From: Ruminococcus sp.
GTDB lineage: Bacteria > Bacillota_A > Clostridia > Oscillospirales > Ruminococcaceae
Direction: 5' to 3'
Assembly: GCF_016283395.1 (NCBI RefSeq)
Contig: NZ_JAEEMU010000034.1
Location: forward strand, 147,408-211,407
Length of the DNA stretch: 64,000 nucleotides
The translations under genes were made by a program, and so were the position numbers. This document shows, in pieces, positions 17,190-25,269 of the stretch (the stretch's first letter is position 1; each line of letters starts with the position of its first letter). The notes beneath the pieces were generated by a model. It saw nothing but the letters and a program-made list of their open reading frames with translations. It was not told where the DNA came from and made no database searches.

Positions 17190-18458
17190 ATGATTAGAAA
17201 TATTCTGAAAAAGATATCTTTAGTTGCAGCATTTGCTTGTATCATGAGTACATTCACAGGCTGCAGCCAGAATAATAACGAAGCCAGCGGAAAGACTCAG
17301 GTATTCCACGAGAATATTACAGGTACTGCTGACGGATACGATTACGAGCTCTGGAAGGACGAGGGAGATACTACCTTCAATGTAGAGTCGGGCGGCGGTA
17401 ATTTCTCCTGCGAATGGGAGAATATAAACAATGCACTTTTCCGCCGTGGTAAGAAGTATGACTGCACCAAGACCTATCAGGAACTTGGAAATATGTCCAT
17501 TGACTACGGCGTGGACTATCAGCCTGTGGGCAATTCTTATATGTGCGTATACGGCTGGACAAGAGAGCCTCTTGTAGAGTATTACATAGTAGAATCATGG
17601 GGAAGCTGGAGACCGCCGGGAGCACCTGCTGCACTTGGAACAGTCACAGTTGACGGTGGTACTTATGATATATACAAGACAACAAGATACGAACAGCCTT
17701 CCATTGACGGCACTCAGACCTTTGACCAGTACTGGAGCGTAAGACGAAAAAAGCCTGACAGCAGCGGCAATAAGATCGAAGGTACTATATCAATATCAAA
17801 GCATTTTGATGCATGGAAGAAGTGCGGACTTGAGCTTGGAAAAATGTATGAGGTCGCACTTACCATAGAGGGGTATCAGTCACAGGGCAAGGCTACTATA
17901 TATAAGAATGACCTTAAAGTCGGCGGAACATATTCCGAGGCAAATGATATAGATGTAACAGTTGACTATGATGCTATCGCAAAGCTTGAAAGCTCAGTCT
18001 CAGAGGGGGATCCCACTGAATCAGGCTTCTTTGATATCAGCTTTGAAAAGGGAGCTGAGGGCTGGATACCACGCGGCGGCTCACTTGTAACTGTTGACAA
18101 GGAAAATGCATCTGACGGAAAACAGTCGCTGTTTGTCAGCGGCAGAACGGATAACTGGAACGGTGCAGCCATAATGCTCAGCAGTGACATCTACAAGCCG
18201 GGCAAAGCGTATAAATTCTCGGCAAAGGCAATGCAGAAAAGCGGCGAAGATGTAACGATGAAGCTGACCATGCAGTACAACGACGGTACAGAAAAGTACG
18301 ATGAGGTGGCATTGGTCACAGCCAAGAGCGGAGAATGGGTAACGCTTTCCAATGATGCATATGTTATCCCCGAGGGAGCAGAGATGTTACAGCTCTATGT
18401 AGAGTCTCCCGACAGTCTTACTGATTTTTATGTTGACGAGGTATCTGGAGCTGAATAA
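17190..18458 (+). CDS. GH11 endo-1,4-beta-xylanase lipoprotein with C-terminal CBM22-like domain
   Basis: A 422-residue endoxylanase. The signal peptide has lipobox TFTGC (Cys25), so the enzyme is probably anchored to the cell surface. The GH11 domain spans about residues 40-250: the nucleophile is Glu130 in EPLVEYYIVESWG and the acid/base Glu228 in TIEGYQSQG. A second beta-sandwich, about 270-420 (SFEKGAEGWIPRGG to DFYVDEVSG), looks like CBM22 or CBM4/9 and may bind xylan. There is no dockerin. The ribosome binding site is weak (GAGG about 13 bases upstream). Two direct repeats overlap the promoter. GH11 identity is certain; the CBM subfamily is tentative. Confidence 0.93.
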   Translation: MIRNILKKISLVAAFACIMSTFTGCSQNNNEASGKTQVFHENITGTADGYDYELWKDEGDTTFNVESGGGNFSCEWENINNALFRRGKKYDCTKTYQELGNMSIDYGVDYQPVGNSYMCVYGWTREPLVEYYIVESWGSWRPPGAPAALGTVTVDGGTYDIYKTTRYEQPSIDGTQTFDQYWSVRRKKPDSSGNKIEGTISISKHFDAWKKCGLELGKMYEVALTIEGYQSQGKATIYKNDLKVGGTYSEANDIDVTVDYDAIAKLESSVSEGDPTESGFFDISFEKGAEGWIPRGGSLVTVDKENASDGKQSLFVSGRTDNWNGAAIMLSSDIYKPGKAYKFSAKAMQKSGEDVTMKLTMQYNDGTEKYDEVALVTAKSGEWVTLSNDAYVIPEGAEMLQLYVESPDSLTDFYVDEVSGAE

Positions 18459-18534
18459 GCTATAAATACCAATAAATCGCAGATTATGGAGCTGATCCCA
18501 GTGGTCGGCTCTTTCTGTTTTGATATCCTGAAAA

Positions 18535-18583
18535 ATTTTTTGTGACGAAATGTTGCATCTTGACGTTTGTATAGAGTGAAAGC
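18535..18583 (+). promoter_or_regulatory. Bipartite ECF-paralogue promoter motif (pair 2)
   Basis: ATTTTTTGTGAC, exactly 30 bases, TGAAAGC. The same two blocks with the same spacing precede the sigma genes at 43901-44482 and 45935-46513. Confidence 0.6.
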
Positions 18584-18657
18584 TACCATGGAAGCTTTAA
18601 GCGGCTGTGATCCGGTACACAGATCATGACTGCAAAACAAAAAAAGGAGGGTACCGC

Positions 18658-19230
18658 ATGACAGGCGGCGAATATCTTGATCTTCTGGAAAAGTCTCAGA
18701 AGAAAGCGCATGAGAAACTGTTTGAGGAATATTACAGCTATGTCCGTGCAATAGCGTATAACAGGCTCAGAAGCGTTGGTACGAATGAGGATGTGGAGGA
18801 GTGTATCAGTGATATATTTGCACGTATATTCTTTACATTCGGTGAAAAGTATAACAACGGCGACATGAAGCCATTTATAGGAGTAGTGGCTAAGCGGATC
18901 AGCATTGACCATTACAGGAGCCTTATGCGTCATACTGATAAAACATTTTCAATAGACGAAGATACGAGCCGTGAACTGAGTTCGGACGAAGACCTTGTAA
19001 GCGAAAGCGAAAGGACTGAACTCAGGCGTATACTGATGGATAGTATCAATTCGTTGGGAGAACCAGATTCAACCATAATAATACAGAAGTACTATTATGC
19101 TAAACGGTCACAGCAGATCGGAGAATTACTTTCAATGAAACCGTCAACAGTGCGGATGCGATGCAAAAGAGCGGTTGAAAAACTTCGCAGTATACTTGTT
19201 AAGAGAGGTATAAAGGAGGAAATGATATGA
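18658..19230 (+). CDS. ECF sigma factor (pair 2)
   Basis: About 190 residues with sigma region 2 (NEDVEECISDIFARIFFTF, then GVVAKRISIDHYRSL) and region 4 (SLGEPDSTIIIQKYYYAKRSQQI, PSTVRMRCKRAVEKLR). It is a clear paralogue of the sigma factors at 43901-44482 and 45935-46513; all three share GEPxSTxxIQKYYY. Start 18658 has AAAGGAGGG seven bases upstream; the longer frame from 18607 reads through the 5' UTR. The stop overlaps the anti-sigma start. The upstream motif at 18535-18583 suggests autoregulation or cross-regulation within the family. Confidence 0.88.
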   Translation: MTGGEYLDLLEKSQKKAHEKLFEEYYSYVRAIAYNRLRSVGTNEDVEECISDIFARIFFTFGEKYNNGDMKPFIGVVAKRISIDHYRSLMRHTDKTFSIDEDTSRELSSDEDLVSESERTELRRILMDSINSLGEPDSTIIIQKYYYAKRSQQIGELLSMKPSTVRMRCKRAVEKLRSILVKRGIKEEMI

Positions 19231-20267
19231 GAGATCTAAAGCTTGGCATACTTGACAGAGCAGATGATGATATCATTGATAGACTTGTTCCTTTTTCGTC
19301 AGATGACAAAAAGACTAAAAAGCGAATACTTGCAATGAGCGAGAAAAAATTAGCAGAATTACAGAGCGGTTCCGAAACAGCATCAAATGAAATAAGCGTT
19401 CGCGGTGTTGAACAGTACCGCAGACCAATGTGGTACAAACCTTTGAGCATAGCAGCAGCTCTTGTATTCATGGTTGGCGGAGTAGGTATGTTCACATTTC
19501 TGAACAGGACAAAGGGAAATCAGTTTAATGATCCCGATCAAAACAATGCTGCAGTTACAACAGAGGCAGTGACATCTGAAACAACCGAAGCTGATACAAC
19601 AGAAATGCAGACTACAGAAGCAGTGACAGAAGCAGTGACAGAGGTACAGTCTGCAATAAACAGTCATACATTTGAAGAAATGAAGAGCATTGCAGATGAG
19701 CTTTTGCCTTATTGGATCGAAGCGAGAAATCTATATTCTGAAGGATACTTTGAGAAGAACGGAGAACAGCTCAAGATCTGGTCATCGCATTTCAACAAGG
19801 AACTTATATACTACAAGTTAAAAGATACTCGTTTTACTTCATATGATGAACTTATCAATTATTATAGTACGTATTTTATTGATCCTGTAAGTAAGTTCTA
19901 TTGCTATAAAATAGACGGTGATGATACTTCAGTACTTGAATATGACGAGAACATCCATGGTATGATCGAATACAAGGGAGAACTGTATGTACATGAATAT
20001 CTAACCCCTACCGTACCTGATTATTCAGCCGTAACACCTATTTCAGAAAAGTCATCTCAAGTCAGAGAGGATTCATTCGGCTGGGAGAGAGATACGATTT
20101 GCCAGCCCGGCGATGAATATCTTGGCGGCTCAGGCGAAATGGTGGCTATTCTGAAAATGGAATTCATGAAAGACGATGACGGTATATGGAAAATAGCATC
20201 ATGCCAAGCATCATCTACTGAAAAGGACACATTTTATGCTGAATCTGGCTCTTCGATAGAAGAATAG
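19227..20267 (+). CDS. Putative anti-sigma factor with TAG interrupting the frame (pair 2)
   Basis: A 346-residue protein: a cytoplasmic part with PFSSDDKKTKKRILAMSEKK and VRGVEQYRRPMWYK, a transmembrane segment at about 73-92, a Thr/Glu-rich linker to about 140, and an ectodomain of unknown family. The SSDDKK-x-x-IL and juxtamembrane motifs match the protein at 42651. The frame stops at TAG (20265-20267), but the same frame stays open for 87 more codons to TAA at 20531, with similar composition (NTDYDTVYDKVKEYLKNEYD and on). The gene may be a nonsense mutant of a longer anti-sigma factor. Confidence 0.72.
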   Translation: MRDLKLGILDRADDDIIDRLVPFSSDDKKTKKRILAMSEKKLAELQSGSETASNEISVRGVEQYRRPMWYKPLSIAAALVFMVGGVGMFTFLNRTKGNQFNDPDQNNAAVTTEAVTSETTEADTTEMQTTEAVTEAVTEVQSAINSHTFEEMKSIADELLPYWIEARNLYSEGYFEKNGEQLKIWSSHFNKELIYYKLKDTRFTSYDELINYYSTYFIDPVSKFYCYKIDGDDTSVLEYDENIHGMIEYKGELYVHEYLTPTVPDYSAVTPISEKSSQVREDSFGWERDTICQPGDEYLGGSGEMVAILKMEFMKDDDGIWKIASCQASSTEKDTFYAESGSSIEE

Positions 20268-20531
20268 ATATCAGCAAAAACAAATACCGATTATGATACC
20301 GTATATGATAAGGTTAAGGAGTATTTGAAAAACGAGTATGATTATTCAGGCATGGTATCATTCGATTTTACTGATCAGCTTTATGATGATACAGATATCG
20401 TTAATGATAACTATGTAAACAACAATAACTGGATATCTTGTACTTGCAGTGATCTTCTACATGACGGAGGTTGTCTGATACTTTTCCTTGATGAAAACGG
20501 AACAGTTTTCGCACAAAAAATAACACATTAA
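20268..20531 (+). pseudogene. In-frame continuation after the TAG of the pair-2 anti-sigma gene
   Basis: 87 codons open in the same frame as 19227-20267. The peptide looks protein-like (GMVSFDFTDQLYDDTD, DENGTVFAQKITH) and ends just before a terminator. No properly spaced ribosome binding site precedes an internal start; AAGGAG is only three bases before a TTG at 20325. I read it as the lost C-terminus of the anti-sigma factor. Confidence 0.5.
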
Positions 20532-20533
20532 CA

Positions 20534-20570
20534 TCAGCTCTCCTTCGGCTAAGGTCGGGGGAGAGTTTTA
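20534..20570 (+). terminator. Terminator after pair 2
   Basis: CTCTCC and GGAGAG form the base of a hairpin followed by TTTTATTTT. Confidence 0.6.
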
Positions 20571-20745
20571 TTTTGTCATAAACGAATACATTTTTCACTA
20601 AAAAACACGTTTTGTGCTGCATAAAACAAGTCTTATATTGTCAGAAAATTGATACAAATTGTCAATTGACGTAAAAAATAATGTTTGTTATAATATATTA
20701 TGATATTAAGGACATATGTCCGAAGGATATAGAGGTATGAGTTTT

Positions 20746-22107
20746 ATGAAAAAGATGAATTTGAAAATGGCAGCTGTTTTACCGCTTGCGGTTGTACTTG
20801 TAGGCTGCGGAAGAGTGACTATCGACCCTAACGACTATCTTGAAGTAGAGTTTGAGGGAATGGATTCCATCGCAACGGCTGATTACAGCATCGACTATGA
20901 GAAAATGGTCACTGATAACCTGAAAGCATTCGACATTAAGAGCAAGAAAGACGAAAAGGCTATTGAAAAAGCAGCCAGAAAGCTTGAGAAGTATCTCGGC
21001 GGCGAGCTTGACAACACAAGAAAGCTTTCAAACGGCGATACTATAACATTTGAGTGGAACGATGACAAGGTTGAGAGACTTGAGAAGAAGTACAATATCA
21101 AGTTAAAGATCAGTGATAAGACTATCGAGGTCAAGGATCTTGAAGTTCCAAAGGAATTTGATCCTTTTGAGTATCTTGATATCGAGTATTCAGGCGTTGG
21201 TGATAACAGTGTCATGTCTCTCAAGGTAGACGGTGATCTCCCTGTAAACCTCGGTTTTGATGCTGATAAGAAATACGGCGTAAAGAACGGCGATAAGGTA
21301 ACAGTTACTTTCGGACCTTCATATTACGATGAAGATGATATAATGGATGCCTGCTTTAAAAAGGGATACAAGCCGACTCAGATAAAGAAGGAGATCAAGG
21401 TCGAAGGCGTACCTTCATATGTTGAAAAGATAGATGATATCGAAAAGGCATCTTACGACAGAATGGAGAAGTATGCGCTTGACAGCTTCAATGAGCTTGC
21501 TGACAAGTGGACTGACAAGACACTTGTTGATGTAAGCTTTGAGGGCGTTGATATGTATATCCCGAAGGAGACAGGATACTTCACACCTCATAATATAGTA
21601 TGCTACGTATACAAGGTAACAGCAAAGAATCCTGAGGCAGCTAAGGAAGAGGAAAAGAAGGAAGAAGCAACAGAGGCTGAAAAGACAACTGCTGCTGAGG
21701 AAGCTACCACAAGGGCTGAGGAGAAAAAGGAAGAGGCAACTACAACAGCTGCTGACGATAAGAAGAAGGAAGAAGCTGCAACAACTACCAAGTCCGAGGA
21801 CAAGGAAAAGACTACCGAAGCCAAGAAAGACGACAAAAAGTCAGATAAGAAGGACGATAATACATTCACATATTATTACTACACTCTCTTCGAGAACGTT
21901 ATAACACCTGATAACGGCAAGGGAAGCGATTTCAGCGGAATTACCATAGAAGTTCCCGACAGCAATGTATTCTTCGGCGATATATACGGCGAAGGCTTCA
22001 AGAAGGGGAATGTCATCTTTGACGGATTTGAGACACTTGATAAGCTCAGAGATTACTTCAAGGAAAACTACGAAGGCGCAAAGTTCGAGACAAATATCAA
22101 AAAGTGA
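20746..22107 (+). CDS. Lipoprotein with Lys/Glu/Ala/Thr-rich linker
   Basis: About 453 residues: lipobox VLVGC, then a region with repeated beta-rich units (DYLEVEFEGMDSIATADYSID, then FEYLDIEYSGVGDNS and DKWTDKTLVDVSFEGVD), then a highly charged KEEEKKEEATEA-type linker (about 300-375), and a short C-terminal domain. The early units resemble one another (L-x-V/I-x-F/Y-x-G-x-x), which suggests tandem domains. No enzyme motif. Start 20746 is chosen for the AGAGG ten bases upstream. Probably a surface-exposed binding or structural protein. Confidence 0.65.
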   Translation: MKKMNLKMAAVLPLAVVLVGCGRVTIDPNDYLEVEFEGMDSIATADYSIDYEKMVTDNLKAFDIKSKKDEKAIEKAARKLEKYLGGELDNTRKLSNGDTITFEWNDDKVERLEKKYNIKLKISDKTIEVKDLEVPKEFDPFEYLDIEYSGVGDNSVMSLKVDGDLPVNLGFDADKKYGVKNGDKVTVTFGPSYYDEDDIMDACFKKGYKPTQIKKEIKVEGVPSYVEKIDDIEKASYDRMEKYALDSFNELADKWTDKTLVDVSFEGVDMYIPKETGYFTPHNIVCYVYKVTAKNPEAAKEEEKKEEATEAEKTTAAEEATTRAEEKKEEATTTAADDKKKEEAATTTKSEDKEKTTEAKKDDKKSDKKDDNTFTYYYYTLFENVITPDNGKGSDFSGITIEVPDSNVFFGDIYGEGFKKGNVIFDGFETLDKLRDYFKENYEGAKFETNIKK

Positions 22108-22121
22108 TATATCATGAAAAT

Positions 22122-22149
22122 ACCCGATAAATATATCGGGTGTTTTTTT
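22122..22149 (+). terminator. Intrinsic terminator
   Basis: ACCCGAT and ATCGGGT flank a six-base loop and are followed by G and seven T. Confidence 0.85.
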
Positions 22150-22223
22150 GTCAGTATATTGAGGAAAAATGTCTCAATCTGTCTGTATTATACGATTATA
22201 GTATATAGGGGCATAATACTCTG

Positions 22224-22279
22224 AAAAAACAACAATCCCCTTCAGCACAGTCGGAGAAATTAAAACTGCGCCAAAGGGG
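22224..22279 (-). terminator. Terminator of the dockerin gene
   Basis: On the minus strand CCCCTTTGGCGCAGT pairs with ACTGTGCTGAAGGGG, followed by a T-rich tail. Confidence 0.7.
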
Positions 22280-22313
22280 AGTGTATCAAGGAATGTGGGA
22301 TATGATGATAGCT

Positions 22314-24035
22314 TTATTCATTATACAGAAGTGATATCTGTATTGCGAGAGCGTCATTAAGCGTAACGCCGTCATTATTGCCAGTAACATCGGCATTTAT
22401 CTTGCCCTGTTCAGTGAGCTCGTATTTGTTTGGATTTGCCAGAGACTGCATTATTATAACAGTATCCGAAAGATCCTTACCGCCGTCGATATTGGCATCG
22501 CCTTCAACTGTTGAAACAGGTTCTTCTTCGAGCTCTTCATCAAAATCATACAGCTTTACCTTTAAAGGCTTGAATTCTGAAGTATCAGTAACTTCGTCCT
22601 TTTCGGGCTGTCTTACGATAGTGAATTTTCCTGCTTCGTCCTCAGGAGTATGATAGTTTGTTGCGCTGTACCAGCCGAAGTAAGAATCATATTCAAACCA
22701 GCCTGATATGTTGATATGAGTGCCTATCTTGAGCTCATCAAGCCCGGGGTTATTTGTCATGAAAGCGAACTTGTATCCGCCCTCAACTGTGAATATATCA
22801 TCGTATTCTATACCTATTATTTTAACGTCTTCTAACTCAGGGGCATACTGTATCATGTGATCAGCACAAAGTCTTTTATCTATGACCTTGCGCTTGCTAA
22901 AATCTTTCTGTATCTCCATTTTAGCATATTGCTCGTAATCTCCGCTTGCGGAAATGAGCTCATAATCACCTGTGAATGCATAGAATTCATCTGTATTTGC
23001 GAAGTAGTGGAAAAATCCCGAAACTCTTATAACATCGCCTCTGCCAAGCTCATACGGATCATGTTCGGCCGTGCTAAAGCCCCATCTTGTTCCGTCCTCG
23101 GCAACGATGATAAATGAATCTACTTCCTTTACGGTTATCTCCTTATTGAACTTATAGAGAGTATAATCGTAATAATGTACGGGATACTTGCCTTCCGGCT
23201 GTTTCTCCTCGAAAATGTATCTCATTTCGGCAGCTGTAGTTGTGGTAGTGGTAGGACAAGTAGTTATATCGTTGACGTTAGTGGTAGTAGTAACGATCTC
23301 TGTCTCTTCGACCCAGTTACCATCCTCGTCTTCATAACCGCCGTATCCGTTATAGCCAATCACGTAGTCGCAGAGACCCATATAGCTGTCAACGTTGTAG
23401 AACATATCGGTATCCTTATCGTAAGCATATTCCCCCTCAAGGCTTATGCAGTTGTTCTTTTTGAACATATCGGTGTAATTTTGCAGACCGCTGCTTACGT
23501 AAATTTTCATACCGTTATCGACAGTGATAGTATCCTTATCTGCCTCGATAACATAGGTTCCGTATGAGCCGAACTCGATATGCGGCATTTCAGCTATCTT
23601 TGCTTCGAGCTCCTTGTCCTGCTTTGTTTCACTCTGAACGAGCTTTATATTAGCTGTGCAGTTGAGGTAGAGATCCTGAGCCTCGCTGTATGCAAACTCG
23701 CCTGAGATGCTTATCTTGTTGCCCTTCTGGAACATACCTGTATAGAGCTTATTTTCGCCGCTGTTAATATAGAGCTTTTTGCCGTCATCAAGAGTGATGA
23801 CTTCGTATGACGCGTCAACTACTTCAGCGCAATCGTAATCAAGCTCTACTCTCGGGAGCACGATACCGCTTGACGGTTGTGGTTCAGCGTTCGGATCCGG
23901 AGGATCAATACCTATCGCAACTATGATAGAAGGTCCATTCGGAGCGGCGTTTGCTGAAAGAGCAGAAGTATTGAGCTGTGGAGCGACTGCCATTGCGCAC
24001 GAGAGCACAGCGGCTAAACTTCTTTTGATGTTCAT
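22314..24035 (-). CDS. Secreted dockerin protein with repeated beta-rich modules
   Basis: 573 residues with a signal peptide (to about residue 31). Four similar modules follow, each with an L-x-x-G-x-x-I-x-I-x-G-x-F-x-Y core: KGNKISISGEFAY, KNNCISLEGEYAY, RGDVIRVSGFFHY and IGTHINISGWFEY. The C-terminus (about 505-573) is a type I dockerin: GDANIDGGKDLSD and ADVTGNNDGVTLND are its two calcium loops. Such a protein would be docked on a cellulosomal scaffoldin. No catalytic domain is recognised. AAGGAGG precedes the start. The promoter has the same bipartite motif as the divergent sigma gene, and the neighbouring anti-sigma ectodomain carries similar modules. Confidence 0.85.
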   Translation of the reverse strand: MNIKRSLAAVLSCAMAVAPQLNTSALSANAAPNGPSIIVAIGIDPPDPNAEPQPSSGIVLPRVELDYDCAEVVDASYEVITLDDGKKLYINSGENKLYTGMFQKGNKISISGEFAYSEAQDLYLNCTANIKLVQSETKQDKELEAKIAEMPHIEFGSYGTYVIEADKDTITVDNGMKIYVSSGLQNYTDMFKKNNCISLEGEYAYDKDTDMFYNVDSYMGLCDYVIGYNGYGGYEDEDGNWVEETEIVTTTTNVNDITTCPTTTTTTAAEMRYIFEEKQPEGKYPVHYYDYTLYKFNKEITVKEVDSFIIVAEDGTRWGFSTAEHDPYELGRGDVIRVSGFFHYFANTDEFYAFTGDYELISASGDYEQYAKMEIQKDFSKRKVIDKRLCADHMIQYAPELEDVKIIGIEYDDIFTVEGGYKFAFMTNNPGLDELKIGTHINISGWFEYDSYFGWYSATNYHTPEDEAGKFTIVRQPEKDEVTDTSEFKPLKVKLYDFDEELEEEPVSTVEGDANIDGGKDLSDTVIIMQSLANPNKYELTEQGKINADVTGNNDGVTLNDALAIQISLLYNE

Positions 24036-24175
24036 TGTAAATACCTCCTTATGAACGTGGTAGTAATATGCTGACATGATCTGAAAATATCATGCCTGCA
24101 CGGGGGGAGTGTTTTGAGAGCGTCCTCTCAAAAAATATCTATAGATAAGAAATGCGGTTTTAAAACCTTTACACT

Positions 24176-24208
24176 TATTAGTCTGAGAAAAATGAAAAAA
24201 CACTCACC
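24176..24208 (-). promoter_or_regulatory. ECF-type promoter of the dockerin gene
   Basis: On the minus strand GGTGAGTGT, 15 bases, AGACTAATA. It matches the promoter at 24461-24493 in both blocks and in spacing. Confidence 0.7.
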
Positions 24209-24298
24209 TTTTTTCAAAAAAATTTTTCGGATTTTTTAAAAAGTGTGTAAAACAAGGTATATAGGCATTTAAGGAAAGGTGCCGAACAAAATAAGCCG

Positions 24299-24414
24299 TT
24301 AGCCTTTAGGCATTAGCCGTTAGCCGAAGGTGTTCGCTTACGCTCACATTATTTAAATTATTCGCCGAAGGCGACACATTGGCTAAAAGCTAAGGGCTAA
24401 CGGCTAAAGGCTAA
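24299..24414. repeat. MITE-like palindromic TTAGCC repeat
   Basis: 26-base arms at 24299-24324 and 24389-24414 are inverted with three mismatches and built of TTAGCC/GGCTAA units. The insert lies between two divergent promoters. A half-copy of the same unit lies at 37761-37793. Confidence 0.65.
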
Positions 24415-24460
24415 ATTACACAGTAACTTCAATAGTTTAAAATAAAAAATATATTTGAAA

Positions 24461-24493
24461 GGTGAGTGTATTTTAAAAAAAATGAGACTAATA
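24461..24493 (+). promoter_or_regulatory. ECF-type promoter of sigma pair 3
   Basis: GGTGAGTGT, 15 bases, AGACTAATA, about 33 bases before the sigma start. This is the counterpart of the dockerin promoter. Confidence 0.7.
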
Positions 24494-24525
24494 TATAAAT
24501 GGTATAATGTATAGGAGGCAGTAGC

Positions 24526-25269
24526 GTGAGTTTATTTATAAAAAACGAGATCGCCTTTCACGGAAAAGATCTGAAAATATACAGCGTCGGTGCTGCCATG
24601 TATCGTGATGCTTTTGCTGCTGTACAGGATATATTATTGCAGTCAGGCTGTCTTACAGTCTTTGAACAGCTTTTTGAAGCCACAGCAGTAGACAGGATAA
24701 AGAGCGATAAAGGCGCGAACAATTACGACAGATTTATGAAAGGTGACAATGACGGAATGACTGAGCTTATCCGCGAGTACAAGGACGGTCTTTCATTATA
24801 TATTAACAGCATGGTACGCAATATCTGTGAAGCAGAGGAGCTTATGGAGGAGACGTTTGTCGAGCTTATAATGAAAAAGCCTAAGTATTCGGGAAAAAGC
24901 TCCTTCAAGACATGGCTTTATGCTATCGGCAGAAATATTACATATGATTATCTGAAAAAACGTTCAAAGAATTATGATCTTCCCATAGATGAGCTGTATG
25001 AAGTTTCAGATGAGGAAAATCTTGAAAAGTCATACATACAGCGCGAGCAGAATATAGCTTTATACAGAGCACTCAGCAAAGTAAACACGGATTACGGACA
25101 GGCATTGCATCTTGTATATATCGAGGGGCTTAGCATAAAGGAAGCTGCTCAGGTAATGAAAAAGACCAAAAAACAGGTCGAAAATCTTGTCTGCCGCGGA
25201 AAAAAGGCTATGAAAGCGCAGCTTGAGAAGGAGGGCTTTGTCTATGAAGGATTATATTCAGGTAAGTGA
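24526..25269 (+). CDS. ECF sigma factor (pair 3)
   Basis: 247 residues, longer than usual because of about 60 extra N-terminal residues of unknown role (KNEIAFHGKDLKIYSVGAAM and on). Region 2 reads CEAEELMEETFVELIMKKP then TWLYAIGRNITYDYLKKR. Region 4 reads ALHLVYIEGLSIKEAAQVMKK then QVENLVCRGKKAMKAQL. It starts with GTG after AGGAGG. It overlaps the anti-sigma gene by 26 bases. The promoter motif is repeated in front of the divergent dockerin gene, so that gene is probably a direct target. Confidence 0.88.
   Translation: MSLFIKNEIAFHGKDLKIYSVGAAMYRDAFAAVQDILLQSGCLTVFEQLFEATAVDRIKSDKGANNYDRFMKGDNDGMTELIREYKDGLSLYINSMVRNICEAEELMEETFVELIMKKPKYSGKSSFKTWLYAIGRNITYDYLKKRSKNYDLPIDELYEVSDEENLEKSYIQREQNIALYRALSKVNTDYGQALHLVYIEGLSIKEAAQVMKKTKKQVENLVCRGKKAMKAQLEKEGFVYEGLYSGK

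Noticed and set aside
19227..20531. Use of TAG as a sense codon
   Set aside because: TAG or other stops end many genes in the window cleanly (for example the Fur-family fragment at 86-88), so a recoded genome is not supported.
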